DNA of 64,000 nt, taken from the NCBI RefSeq assembly GCF_013433315.1, contig NZ_WXVV01000031.1:18065-82064 (forward strand), given 5' to 3'. The translations under genes and the position numbers were made by a program. The DNA comes from Pseudomonas crudilactis (GTDB lineage Bacteria > Pseudomonadota > Gammaproteobacteria > Pseudomonadales > Pseudomonadaceae). Within the stretch, counting starts at the first letter, position 1. Each line of letters opens with the position of its first letter. Below the pieces are notes generated by a model, which saw only the letters and a list, made by a program, of their open reading frames with translations, had not been told where the DNA came from and ran no database searches. Shown one piece after another: positions 45,471 through 52,850 of the stretch.

Positions 45471-45644
45471 GAGCCCTCATCGGAACGCCGCCCGCCTAAC
45501 CCACTCCCAGAGGGAGAGGGGACTGATCGAGGCGTTCTTTCGAGTTACACCGACCTGAAATATCGAGTCGAACTCGGATTTGAAAAGCACACAAATCGGC
45601 TCCCTTTCCCCCTCTCCCTGAGGGAGAGGGCTGGGGTGAGGGGG
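45471..45644. repeat. Intergenic repeat with CCCTCTCCC ends, copy B
   Basis: This copy is inverted relative to the one near 36.7 kb. The shared core runs from GGGGACTGATCGAG through ACCGACCTGAAATATCGAGTCGAACTC to GGCTCCCTTTCC. One end is intact (CCCTCTCCCTGAGGGAGAGG). The other is diverged and appears to carry about 14 extra bases. Confidence 0.78.
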
Positions 45645-45680
45645 AAATCCAGCTCACACCACACATTTGCGGCAGACATG

Positions 45681-45710
45681 AAAAAGGCGCCCTTTGACAG
45701 GCGCCTTTTT
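45681..45710. terminator. Bidirectional terminator between epimerase gene and oprG
   Basis: AAAAAGGCGC pairs perfectly with GCGCCTTTTT around a ten-base loop, itself partly self-complementary. It suits both converging genes. Confidence 0.88.
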
Positions 45711-45845
45711 CACGGCCGGAATATGTCGCTACTCCTGTGGCGAGGGGATGTTATCCCCCGATCAACTGCGTACGGTCGCCGTCAGTTCTATGCCTGCTCA
45801 CCACCAAGCCTCATTCACCACCACGTGAACGTTCGGTAACTCGAC

Positions 45846-46544
45846 TTAGAACTTATAGCCCAAACCGACCATGTAGATGAACGGATCCACATCGACGTTG
45901 ACCCGTGCGCGAGTGCCGGGGGCAACGGCGTTGTTCTCGACGGTGGCGCGGGTGTCGATGTCGATGTAACGCACTTGGGCGTTGAGCATGATGTTGTCGG
46001 TCAGCATGTAGTCAGCACCGACCTGCCAGGCCAGACCCCAGGAGTTTTTCGCCTTGAAGTTGCTGAAACCGTTGGCGCTGGCTTCGCTACCGACGTGCTC
46101 GTCATAGATCCAGGTGTAGTTGATGCCACCACCGACATACGGCTGGAAGGCCGACTTCGAATCCAGCGGGTAGTACACAACGCTGAGGGTTGGCGGCAGG
46201 TGTTTCAGAGTACCGAGCTTGCCATTGGCCGCTGGCAGGGCAGTGCCCTTGAGTTTGACGTCATGCTCAAACGGCGTGGCCGCGAGCAGTTCGAGGCCGA
46301 CGTGATCGGTCAGCATGTAGGCGAAGTTGAGACCCAGTTGGGTGTCGCTGCTCATGGTCGCCTTGCCGCCCAGATTAGCGCCGCTCAACGGACCCTGATC
46401 GACCTTGACGCTGGAGCTGTCGGCCTTCGGGTTGACGGTGATCGCACCGGCGCGGATGAGGATGTCACCGGCTTCGTGGGCGTGGGCGAGCGGGGCTGCG
46501 AGCGCGAGGGCAAACAGCGAAGCGCTGAGCAAGGACTTGTTCAT
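45846..46544 (-). CDS. oprG: OprG/OmpW-family outer-membrane porin
   Basis: The 232-residue product has a signal peptide (cleavage after PLAHA) and then an eight-stranded beta-barrel pattern. It starts HEAGDILIRAGAITVNPK, contains FQPYVGGGINYTWIYDE and ends in the aromatic C-terminal residue of VGLGYKF. OmpW barrels pass small hydrophobic or amphipathic compounds across the outer membrane. Its position beside the epimerase pair and the zinc cluster is that of oprG. A candidate ANR box lies upstream. Confidence 0.92.
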   Translation of the reverse strand: MNKSLLSASLFALALAAPLAHAHEAGDILIRAGAITVNPKADSSSVKVDQGPLSGANLGGKATMSSDTQLGLNFAYMLTDHVGLELLAATPFEHDVKLKGTALPAANGKLGTLKHLPPTLSVVYYPLDSKSAFQPYVGGGINYTWIYDEHVGSEASANGFSNFKAKNSWGLAWQVGADYMLTDNIMLNAQVRYIDIDTRATVENNAVAPGTRARVNVDVDPFIYMVGLGYKF

Positions 46545-46582
46545 GGGGGCTCCGAAAGGACGTTGGAAATGTCTGATGTCCT

Positions 46583-46624
46583 ATGGTACGAAGCCAACTG
46601 ATACGGTCTTTTGACTCAGCTCAA
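46583..46624 (-). promoter_or_regulatory. Candidate ANR/FNR box and -10 element of oprG
   Basis: TTGAG-CTGA-GTCAA (46624-46611 on the minus strand) matches the FNR/ANR consensus TTGAT-N4-ATCAA at eight of ten positions. A TACCAT -10 at 46588-46583 would place the start of transcription about 41.5 bases from the box centre, the class II activator position. Confidence 0.6.
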
Positions 46625-46663
46625 TGAAACAGTGAAGGGGCGGGTTTTTGCGGAACCATTGCC

Positions 46664-46740
46664 GGCCCCTTCGCGAGCAGGCTCGCTCCCACCCTGGAAT
46701 GTGATCACCTGTGGGAGCGAGCTTGCTCGCGAAGGGGGCA
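46664..46740. repeat. REP pair, TTCGCGAGC..GTGGGAG topology
   Basis: CCTTCGCGAGCAGGCTCGCT and AGCGAGCTTGCTCGCGAAGG face outward around a spacer of about 25 bases. It lies between oprG and the DUF3299 gene. Confidence 0.9.
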
Positions 46741-46767
46741 TTGCAAACAGCAAAAAACTACCGGGTA

Positions 46768-47286
46768 TTACTCCGGCAGCTCATACACATAAATCTTGTC
46801 CGCCTCCATCTGATACCCGGCATCCGCCAGCTCACTGCTCGACGCCTTGACCTGCAACGGCCCCTCGACCCAATACGGCTGATACAACTCATCAAGCTTC
46901 ACGCCCAACTCGCTTTTGACATGCACAATCTGGTTCGACGGCGGTGGCGGCACATGGATGCAGGCGCCGAAATACGGCACCAGCAAAAAATCGGTGGTGC
47001 GCCCTTCTTCGTTGACTTCCAGCGGCACGATGTAGCCCGGCAAACGAATGTTTTGACCGTCGAGTGATTGCACCACCGGCGCATTCGGCATGTCCTGCTT
47101 CGCCGCTGGCGCCGCCTCGGCAGATAACGCATCACTCATCTTCGACATGTCATGCAACGGCGTCATGTTCGGCACTTCCGGCGCGGCGTCCGGCGGGATC
47201 ATCTCCGACCACGTCAGGTCTTTCGGCGCCGCTGCCCACACGGGCAGGGCGACCAGCAACAGCAGCGCAAGCAAGGCGCGGGGCAT
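46768..47286 (-). CDS. DUF3299 exported protein
   Basis: The 172-residue product has a signal peptide (MPRALLALLLLVALPVWAAA) and the DUF3299 core: QNIRLPGYIVPLEVNEEGRT, LVPYFGACIHVPPPPSNQIV, then PYWVEGPLQV. The start with AGGA eight bases upstream is preferred. A second candidate overlaps the permease stop (ATGA). It follows an ABC permease and ATPase, so it may be an exported helper of that transporter. The link to zinc is inferred from the operon. Confidence 0.82.
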   Translation of the reverse strand: MPRALLALLLLVALPVWAAAPKDLTWSEMIPPDAAPEVPNMTPLHDMSKMSDALSAEAAPAAKQDMPNAPVVQSLDGQNIRLPGYIVPLEVNEEGRTTDFLLVPYFGACIHVPPPPSNQIVHVKSELGVKLDELYQPYWVEGPLQVKASSSELADAGYQMEADKIYVYELPE

Positions 47287-47297
47287 GGTGAACATCC

Positions 47298-48563
47298 TCA
47301 TAAACTGATCGACAGGCCATCGGCCAAGGATTGGCGATACGCGCGCCAGGCCGGCACGCTGCCCATCAGCAGCGCGGCGGCCAGAATGCCACCGAGCAGC
47401 GTCCATTCATACTCGCTCGGCCACGCCAGCGGCAGGAACAAACCGTAATTGGCCTGCACGTAGCCCTGTGCGGCGGCAATGCCGATGTACAGCAATGCCA
47501 CTCCGGCAATCACGCCTGTCAGCGCCAGTGCAAACGCCTCAAGCACCAGCAGACTCGCGATGTGCCACGGCCGTGCCCCGACCGAACGCAGAATTGCCAT
47601 CTCGCGCCGACGTTCGTTAAGACTGGTCAGAATCGCCGTGAGCATGCCGATCAACCCGGTCAGCACCACGAACAGCGAGACCACGAACAGCGCTTTTTCA
47701 GCGGTGCTCATCAGGCTCCACAACTCTTGCAATGCCACGCCCGGCAGAATCGCCAGCATCGGTTCGCCACGGAATTCATTGATTTCGCGTTGCAATGCAA
47801 ACGTGGAAATCTTGCTGTTCAGACCAAGCATGAACGCGGTGATCGCTTGCGGCGTCAGGTCCATGTTGCGCGCCTGATCCGCCGTGATCCGGCCGTTGCC
47901 GCGCGCTGGCACGCCGTTGTGCCAGTCGATGTGAATCGCCTCCATGCCACCGAGGCTGATGTGCAGCGTGCGATCGACCGGGGTGCCGGTGCGCTTGAGG
48001 ATTCCGACCACGGTAAACGGTTTGTCATCGTGTTTGACCAGACTGATCGCCGCCACGCCGTGGGCCAGCACCAGTTGGTCGCCGAGTTTGTAATGCAGCG
48101 CATCTGCGACCTCGGCACCGAGCACCACTTCAAACGGATCTGTTGCAAACGCACGGCCGTCAGCCAGTGCCAGGTGTTGTTGGCGACCGTATTGGTAATG
48201 CTCGAAATAGGCTTCGGTGGTGCCCATCACGCGATAGCCGCGATGGGAGTCGCCGAGGGACATCGGGATCGCCCATTTCACTTTCGGGTTGTTGGCGAAG
48301 TGTTCGAAACTGTCCCAGCGAATGTTGTTGGTGGCGTTGCCGATGCGGAACACCGAGTACAGCAGCAGATTCACCGAGCCGGAGCGCGCGCCGACGATCA
48401 GGTCAGTGCCGCTGATGGTGCTGGCGAAACTGGCTTTGGCTTCGGTGCGCACACGCTCGACGGCGAGCAACAGGCACACCGACAGGGCGATGGCGAAGGC
48501 AGTGAGCAACGCGGTAAAGCGGCGGTTGGCCAGGCTGGCCATGGCCAGACGAAACAGATACAT
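47298..48563 (-). CDS. ABC transporter permease, FtsX/MacB type
   Basis: The 421-residue product has an N-terminal membrane anchor (FRLAMASLANRRFTALLTAF), a large periplasmic domain (about residues 45-280) and three C-terminal membrane segments with the FtsX motif NERRREMAILRSVGARPWHI. This is the type VII ABC layout used for lipoprotein or mechanotransmission roles rather than solute import. The start MYLFRLAMAS sits one base after the ATPase stop with GAGG before it. Confidence 0.88.
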   Translation of the reverse strand: MYLFRLAMASLANRRFTALLTAFAIALSVCLLLAVERVRTEAKASFASTISGTDLIVGARSGSVNLLLYSVFRIGNATNNIRWDSFEHFANNPKVKWAIPMSLGDSHRGYRVMGTTEAYFEHYQYGRQQHLALADGRAFATDPFEVVLGAEVADALHYKLGDQLVLAHGVAAISLVKHDDKPFTVVGILKRTGTPVDRTLHISLGGMEAIHIDWHNGVPARGNGRITADQARNMDLTPQAITAFMLGLNSKISTFALQREINEFRGEPMLAILPGVALQELWSLMSTAEKALFVVSLFVVLTGLIGMLTAILTSLNERRREMAILRSVGARPWHIASLLVLEAFALALTGVIAGVALLYIGIAAAQGYVQANYGLFLPLAWPSEYEWTLLGGILAAALLMGSVPAWRAYRQSLADGLSISL

Positions 48564-48564
48564 C

Positions 48565-49275
48565 TCAGACCTCGGCAGACGTGGCGGCGCGATTGAGTTC
48601 GGCCAGGGACAGGTGACGGTCGAACAGCGGTGCCAGACTCTGGTCATGGCTGACGAACAGCAGACTGGAACTGGCTTCACGGCATTCGGCGAACAGCAGG
48701 CGGATGAAATTTTCCCGGGCGTCGTAATCCAGTGCCGAAGTCGGTTCGTCGGCGATGACCAGTTCTGGCTGACCGATCAATGCGCGTGCGGCTGCGACCC
48801 TTTGTTGCTGGCCGATCGACAGTGAGTCGGCGCGGCGGCTGAGGATGCTTTCGTCTTTCAGACCTAGGTGAGCGAGCAACGTGGCGGCGGCTTGATCGAC
48901 GCTGCCGTGGCGCTGTTTCGCCCGTTGCGCACGCAGTTTCGAGAAGTGACAGGGCAGCTCGACGTTCTCGCGCACCGAGAGAAACGGCAGCAGGTTGAAC
49001 TGCTGGAATATGTAGCCGGTGTGATCGACGCGAAAGGTGTCGCGGGCGCCGGCGGAGAGTTCGGTGAGTTCCTGGCCGAGCAGACGAATGCTGCCGCGAC
49101 CGGGTTTCTGCACACCGCCAAGCAGGCCGAGCAGGGTGGTCTTGCCGCTGCCGCTGGGGCCTTTGAGGAACAGGGTTTCGCCGGCTTCCAGACGAAACGC
49201 CGGGATGTCCAGCAACGGCGGGTGACCGGGCCAGTTGAAGCCCAGGTCGGACAGTTCGATGAGTGCTTGGGTCAT
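48565..49275 (-). CDS. ABC transporter ATP-binding protein
   Basis: The 236-residue ATPase pairs with the permease. Walker A is KGPSGSGKTT, Walker B LVIADEPTSALD and the switch is HDQ. The signature reads LSIGQQQRV instead of LSGGQ. The start MTQALIELSDLGF is used. The ribosome site is weak and an ATG nine codons upstream is possible. A REPIN lies just upstream of the gene. Confidence 0.88.
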   Translation of the reverse strand: MTQALIELSDLGFNWPGHPPLLDIPAFRLEAGETLFLKGPSGSGKTTLLGLLGGVQKPGRGSIRLLGQELTELSAGARDTFRVDHTGYIFQQFNLLPFLSVRENVELPCHFSKLRAQRAKQRHGSVDQAAATLLAHLGLKDESILSRRADSLSIGQQQRVAAARALIGQPELVIADEPTSALDYDARENFIRLLFAECREASSSLLFVSHDQSLAPLFDRHLSLAELNRAATSAEV

Positions 49276-49304
49276 GGCACCAGTTTCATGAGGTGAACAC
49301 ATAA

Positions 49305-49402
49305 CCCCTGTGGGAGCGAGCTTGCTCGCGAAAGCGGCAGATCAGTCAATTCAAAGGCGTCTGACGAATCGCATTCGCGAGCAAGCTCGCTCCCACAAGG
49401 GG
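49305..49402. repeat. REPIN between the ABC ATPase and DUF2796 genes
   Basis: CCCCTGTGGGAGCGAGCTTG and CAAGCTCGCTCCCACAAGGGG are inverted with a spacer of about 50 bases. The flanking CCCC/GGGG extends the pairing. Confidence 0.92.
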
Positions 49403-49415
49403 ATTCCGGTGAGGC

Positions 49416-50009
49416 TTAGAATTTCAGCGCGGCAGCCTTGGCCGTCACTTCAGTACCTTGCTGGCCGCTGGCGCTGATCAGTTGTACCTGAATTTTCTGC
49501 GTCGCCGGGAAGGTATTGAAGACGTTCGCCAGATCCAGCGTCTTCAACGCGCCCGGTGTGGCGCAGTTGAACTGGTAGTGCGCGTGGATTTCGCTGTGGT
49601 CGTGGTGATGCTCGTGACCATCCTTGTCCGCTTCATCGTCGTCATGGTCATCGGCATCCGGCTTGTCGCCGAACAGCGGGCTTTCCAGTTCCTGACTGAC
49701 CACTTTGCAACCGGCAGCGGCGGGCAGGCTGAACAGGGTCAGCGGTTTTTCCAGTTGCGCACGGGCGGCGGCAACTTTGGCCTTGTCGGCATCGCTGGTG
49801 GCGATGTGTTCGAAACCCACAAGGTTCATCGCCGGGCTTTCCAGCTCCAGCTCCAGGGTCTGGCCATCCAGCGCGGCATTCAAACGACCAACGCCATGTT
49901 CATGCGCACCGAGGCTGCCGTGTTCATGATCGTGGTCATGCTCATCAGCCGCATGGGCAATGGCCAGCGGCAACAGGGCAAACGGCAAAGCGAGCAGCAG
50001 ACGACGCAT
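49416..50009 (-). CDS. DUF2796 histidine-rich periplasmic protein, probable zinc binder
   Basis: The 197-residue product has a signal peptide (cleavage after AIAHA) followed by His/Asp-rich runs: DEHDHDHEHGSLGAHEHG at the N-terminus and DADDHDDDEADKDGHEHHHD in the middle. Such clusters bind zinc in ZnuA- and ZinT-like proteins. This gene leads the cluster with the ABC transporter and DUF3299 protein. The equivalent P. aeruginosa set, PA4063-PA4066 as I recall, is reported to respond to zinc. A Zur-like box precedes it. Confidence 0.85.
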   Translation of the reverse strand: MRRLLLALPFALLPLAIAHAADEHDHDHEHGSLGAHEHGVGRLNAALDGQTLELELESPAMNLVGFEHIATSDADKAKVAAARAQLEKPLTLFSLPAAAGCKVVSQELESPLFGDKPDADDHDDDEADKDGHEHHHDHSEIHAHYQFNCATPGALKTLDLANVFNTFPATQKIQVQLISASGQQGTEVTAKAAALKF

Positions 50010-50045
50010 GGCGGTCTCCGGGAAGTAAAGTGAAGAGTTTGTTAT

Positions 50046-50058
50046 GTAATCTTATAAC
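50046..50058 (-). promoter_or_regulatory. Candidate Zur box upstream of the DUF2796 gene
   Basis: GTAATCTTATAAC matches the gammaproteobacterial Zur core GTTATANTATAAC at 11 of 13 positions and ends 37 bases before the start codon. Zinc limitation would then release the cluster. Confidence 0.6.
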
Positions 50059-50167
50059 GAAAGTGCGCAGAGTTTGCCCGTGCGCTCCGCTTTGCGCAAG
50101 ACATGACTGAGCACCGCCCAAGGTAGATTCCGGGGCGGTGCTTAGATTGGAAGTCACACTTTTATAG

Positions 50168-50734
50168 TCAGAAGCCTGCGCCGGGATAGTCGAACCAGTA
50201 ATGGCCCGATAGCACATAATTGATCAGATTTGCATCAAGTACGCTCGGGGCATCGCGAGTGAAGCGCTGGCGCCATGCTGGCAGCCACCAGTAATTGATG
50301 GCTGTTCCGCGTGGACGTATCACCACTTTCATGACCTCCTGATCTATTTTGCCCTCTGCATAGAGTTGATGGGTACGATCCATGAAGCCCATGTACTGAC
50401 TGATCGGCAACTGGAACATCAATACGGTGGTGTAGATCTTTTCGCTCTGACTGAAAGTCGGGCTTTGCAGGATATGTAATGCTTCGCAGGCGTACGGCTG
50501 TGGCTGGCTGGCGATACTCTGGCCTTCGGGAGTGGAGAGAACATCGAAACGATCATCCATATCCCGCCAGTCTGTACGAAGGTTGCTCTCGAAGTAGTTG
50601 CGAATGAATACGCTAAGTGGTCCCGGTGCCGCGGTATCGTTTGTACAGGAAGAAAGATCGACAGGCGACCAGAAGCGCCACCCCATGATCAGCAGAAGGG
50701 GGATTGCAGGAAGTATCCAGAAAAGTCGTTTCAT
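50168..50734 (-). CDS. Membrane-anchored protein, candidate immunity protein
   Basis: I do not recognise the family. The 188-residue product has one N-terminal hydrophobic helix (LFWILPAIPLLLIMGWRFW), then a soluble domain that should face the periplasm. Two Cys occur (31 and 83). No enzyme motif is visible. Its ATG overlaps the stop of the candidate effector (ATGA). Immediate position after an effector and a periplasm-facing anchor are what one expects of immunity to a cell-wall amidase. This role is inferred only. Confidence 0.6.
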   Translation of the reverse strand: MKRLFWILPAIPLLLIMGWRFWSPVDLSSCTNDTAAPGPLSVFIRNYFESNLRTDWRDMDDRFDVLSTPEGQSIASQPQPYACEALHILQSPTFSQSEKIYTTVLMFQLPISQYMGFMDRTHQLYAEGKIDQEVMKVVIRPRGTAINYWWLPAWRQRFTRDAPSVLDANLINYVLSGHYWFDYPGAGF

Positions 50735-51678
50735 CTTGGCGTGCTGTGTTTGTACCGTCGAAAAATAGTGAAGTCATGGTCACCGCGTATTGCATTGCCT
50801 GCGGCGTTTCGAAAGCCTACATCGTTGACTTCGACTTTCTCTCGGCCAGCGGAAATACAGACCCCATGGGTTAGCACGAAACCGACATGACCGCTGGCGT
50901 TAGAATAAGTGACAGCATACGCACCGATATCGCCGGGTAAAGGTGAACGCTCCACTTTCCAGGTGGCGAGAAGGCGTTCATCGTCAGCCCATTCACCTGC
51001 CACAGGTGGACTGACCTTCATCATTCCGGGCAGAAATTTTGACCTGCCGTGTTCAATCCACGCGACATTGATGCCGATCGAGGTCAGTACGTCATAGACG
51101 AAGAGGTTGCATTTGTTGGTTTCGGCTGCAAATGTCACCGTTTTATTGATAGTCGGGTGTGGCAACGACTCTTTGCTCTTGCCATATGCCCATGTGGTGG
51201 AGCCACGATACGACAGCGCCGCCATCAATATTCGGCGCGGCATGTCCTGGATGACTACCTTGACGGTACGGGTCTCGTTCCTGCGTTTGACCCCGTACTC
51301 CACTTCGTAAAAAGTGTCATTTGAAACGGCACCGCTGGTGGACAAGGGCACTTTGACCCATGGCGAGACGGCGACGATCGACAAGGATTTTCCTTCGGTC
51401 AATGTGGCTGTGTGCATTGCCTTTGTCGCTCCCGATGCACCGACGATCTGGACAATAACTTCGTGGCTGTGGCGGTTTTTTATCGACGGCAATTTCTTTG
51501 TGCCCAAGGTTATTGCGGTTTGCTCCTTATCAGAGATGAGTGAGTAGATGCGGGGTTTGTCATCGTTCTGAATAATGTTGTCATCAATGACCAGCGCATC
51601 CACCAGCAACTGAAACTTAACTCCTTTGGGAGGCTGCATCAGAAAGTCTTTAAAGATCAGTTTGATTTCCGATTTCAT
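50731..51678 (-). CDS. Candidate type VI effector with papain-like/NlpC-P60-type domain
   Basis: The 315-residue product has a beta-rich N-terminal half (residues 1-150) of unknown family and a C-terminal domain with a Cys-His peptidase pattern: Cys190 in ETNKCNLFVYDVLTSIG, then PGDIGAYAVTYSNASGHVGF with His264, and a polar residue in KVEVNDVGFR. This order, a Cys at a helix start followed by a GHVGFV strand, is that of NlpC/P60, CHAP and Tae amidases, which cut peptidoglycan peptides. There is no signal peptide, as for T6SS-delivered toxins. It overlaps the PAAR gene by four bases. Confidence 0.68.
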   Translation of the reverse strand: MKSEIKLIFKDFLMQPPKGVKFQLLVDALVIDDNIIQNDDKPRIYSLISDKEQTAITLGTKKLPSIKNRHSHEVIVQIVGASGATKAMHTATLTEGKSLSIVAVSPWVKVPLSTSGAVSNDTFYEVEYGVKRRNETRTVKVVIQDMPRRILMAALSYRGSTTWAYGKSKESLPHPTINKTVTFAAETNKCNLFVYDVLTSIGINVAWIEHGRSKFLPGMMKVSPPVAGEWADDERLLATWKVERSPLPGDIGAYAVTYSNASGHVGFVLTHGVCISAGREKVEVNDVGFRNAAGNAIRGDHDFTIFRRYKHSTPR

Positions 51679-52256
51679 GAAAGATCCTGATCAAGGGGTT
51701 CTTCGTAGGCGTAAAACGTCCATTCCGAGTCTTCACCGACCAACAGAGTGTCGTAATCCGCATGGTTTTCAACCGGGTGTTCGCAGCCTTCACCCGTGGC
51801 GTTGCAGGTGCTGTCCTGCAAGACGGCAACCTTTTTTCTGTCCTTGAGTTTGTACGCCAGTCCGGGTTTTTCGCTGTCGCCCAAGCGTTCAATGATCACT
51901 TGCAGGTAACGGTACGAAGTCATCGCGACAACGGGTGAGCCCATGTCGATGGGGGCAGGACGGCCTGTTCCGGCAAAACCACTGTGTTGTTGGGGAAGCA
52001 GCTTGTTGGACATGGGCGGACAGCCGCAGGCGACATAGTCATCTACCAACGCTGCCGGGCCTGCAGGCAATATCAGCGTTCTTTCACCCACGGCCACGAT
52101 CGGTCCTTTGCCGGGACCGCAAACCGGACAACTGGCGATTTGCCCGATGGAAGCGATGATTTTTCCTTCAATCTTGAGGTTTTCGTTTCCCTCAAGTATC
52201 ACGCCGCCCGTCGAAGTCGGGCCTCCTTTTGACGCCAGCTTTCGTCCTGAAGACAT
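51675..52256 (-). CDS. PAAR-like domain protein, type VI spike tip or adaptor
   Basis: The 193-residue product has a PAAR-like domain over about residues 1-95: GGPTSTGGVILEGNENLKIE, CPVCGPGKGPIVAVGERTLI and VDDYVACGCPPMSN, with Cys/His positions suitable for metal. PAAR proteins cap VgrG on the type VI secretion tube and carry effectors. The remaining 100 residues are unassigned. The third of three nearby ATGs is used because GGAAGG lies six bases before it. No other T6SS structural gene is in the window. Confidence 0.8.
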   Translation of the reverse strand: MSSGRKLASKGGPTSTGGVILEGNENLKIEGKIIASIGQIASCPVCGPGKGPIVAVGERTLILPAGPAALVDDYVACGCPPMSNKLLPQQHSGFAGTGRPAPIDMGSPVVAMTSYRYLQVIIERLGDSEKPGLAYKLKDRKKVAVLQDSTCNATGEGCEHPVENHADYDTLLVGEDSEWTFYAYEEPLDQDLS

Positions 52257-52381
52257 GGGCATCCTTCCCATGGAAAAAACAAAAATGTAGTTGATAACTC
52301 TCGAACTGCCAGCTGCCTACACTTGGTGTTACACATGTCCCGTGGGAGCATGCAGGTCAGAAATGTACGGAGGCGAACTCA

Positions 52382-52738
52382 ATGTTGCGGATACGCGGAA
52401 CCGTCGGCGACGTGCCGGTGGATTTGACGGTGGAACTGGATGACAGCGACTGGGCGAAGCTGGGCTCAGCCCTTGGCGCACAGCCGCAGATAGCCCAAGC
52501 GGCGGCCGTAGCGGTGCCAGCGGCGAAACCGCAGAATCAGGACGATGCTTTGTGGCAGGTCGCCAGGGATTTACTGCGCAAGGCTGGCCAGCTCAGCGGG
52601 CCGGATCTGCTTGAGCAACTGGAAGGCCTGACCGGCAGCGCGGTGTCAGGCAAGCGCCTGCTGGTACGACTGCGCCACAGTTCGGACGTAAAAGTGGTGA
52701 GCGGCGGGGATACGCCGCTCTACAGCTGGATCGAGTGA
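52382..52738 (+). CDS. Conserved Pseudomonas hypothetical protein
   Basis: The 118-residue soluble protein has no motif I recognise. It starts MLRIRGTVGDVPVDLTVELD, has an alanine- and proline-rich middle, and ends in a helical segment (DLLEQLEGLTGSAVSGKRLL). A homologue is, I think, next to the thioredoxin gene in other Pseudomonas (the PA4062 position). Function unknown. Confidence 0.7.
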   Translation: MLRIRGTVGDVPVDLTVELDDSDWAKLGSALGAQPQIAQAAAVAVPAAKPQNQDDALWQVARDLLRKAGQLSGPDLLEQLEGLTGSAVSGKRLLVRLRHSSDVKVVSGGDTPLYSWIE

Positions 52739-52743
52739 ACCGC

Positions 52744-52846
52744 AAAAGATCGCAGCCTGCGGCACCTCCTACAGATGCAGCGTTCATCCGCAAAATGCGC
52801 GGTGAACACAATCCCGTGTAGGAGCTGCCGAAGGCTGCGATCTTTT
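52744..52846. repeat. Second-family REP pair (AAAAGATCGCAGCC..)
   Basis: AAAAGATCGCAGCCTGCGGC at 52744 and the inverse of the same 30-base unit at 52817-52846 agree at about 28 of 30 positions. The intervening 43 bases are unremarkable. It is a different REP family from the GAGCGAGC elements. Confidence 0.88.
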
Positions 52847-52850
52847 GATC

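Larger units (their letters stand above)
45468..45845. other. Intergenic region between epimerase gene and oprG
   Basis: This 378-base gap between convergent genes holds a second copy of the CCCTCTCCC repeat element and a bidirectional terminator. The rest has no credible gene. Confidence 0.8.

Noticed and set aside
45636..45839. Small 67-codon plus-strand frame between the epimerase gene and oprG
   Set aside because: It spans the repeat end and the terminator hairpin and has no protein-like features or ribosome site.
50111..50141. GCACCGCCC / GGGCGGTGC hairpin as a terminator after the candidate immunity gene
   Set aside because: The stem is perfect, but the loop is 13 bases and neither strand has a following T tract. 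It may be structural only.
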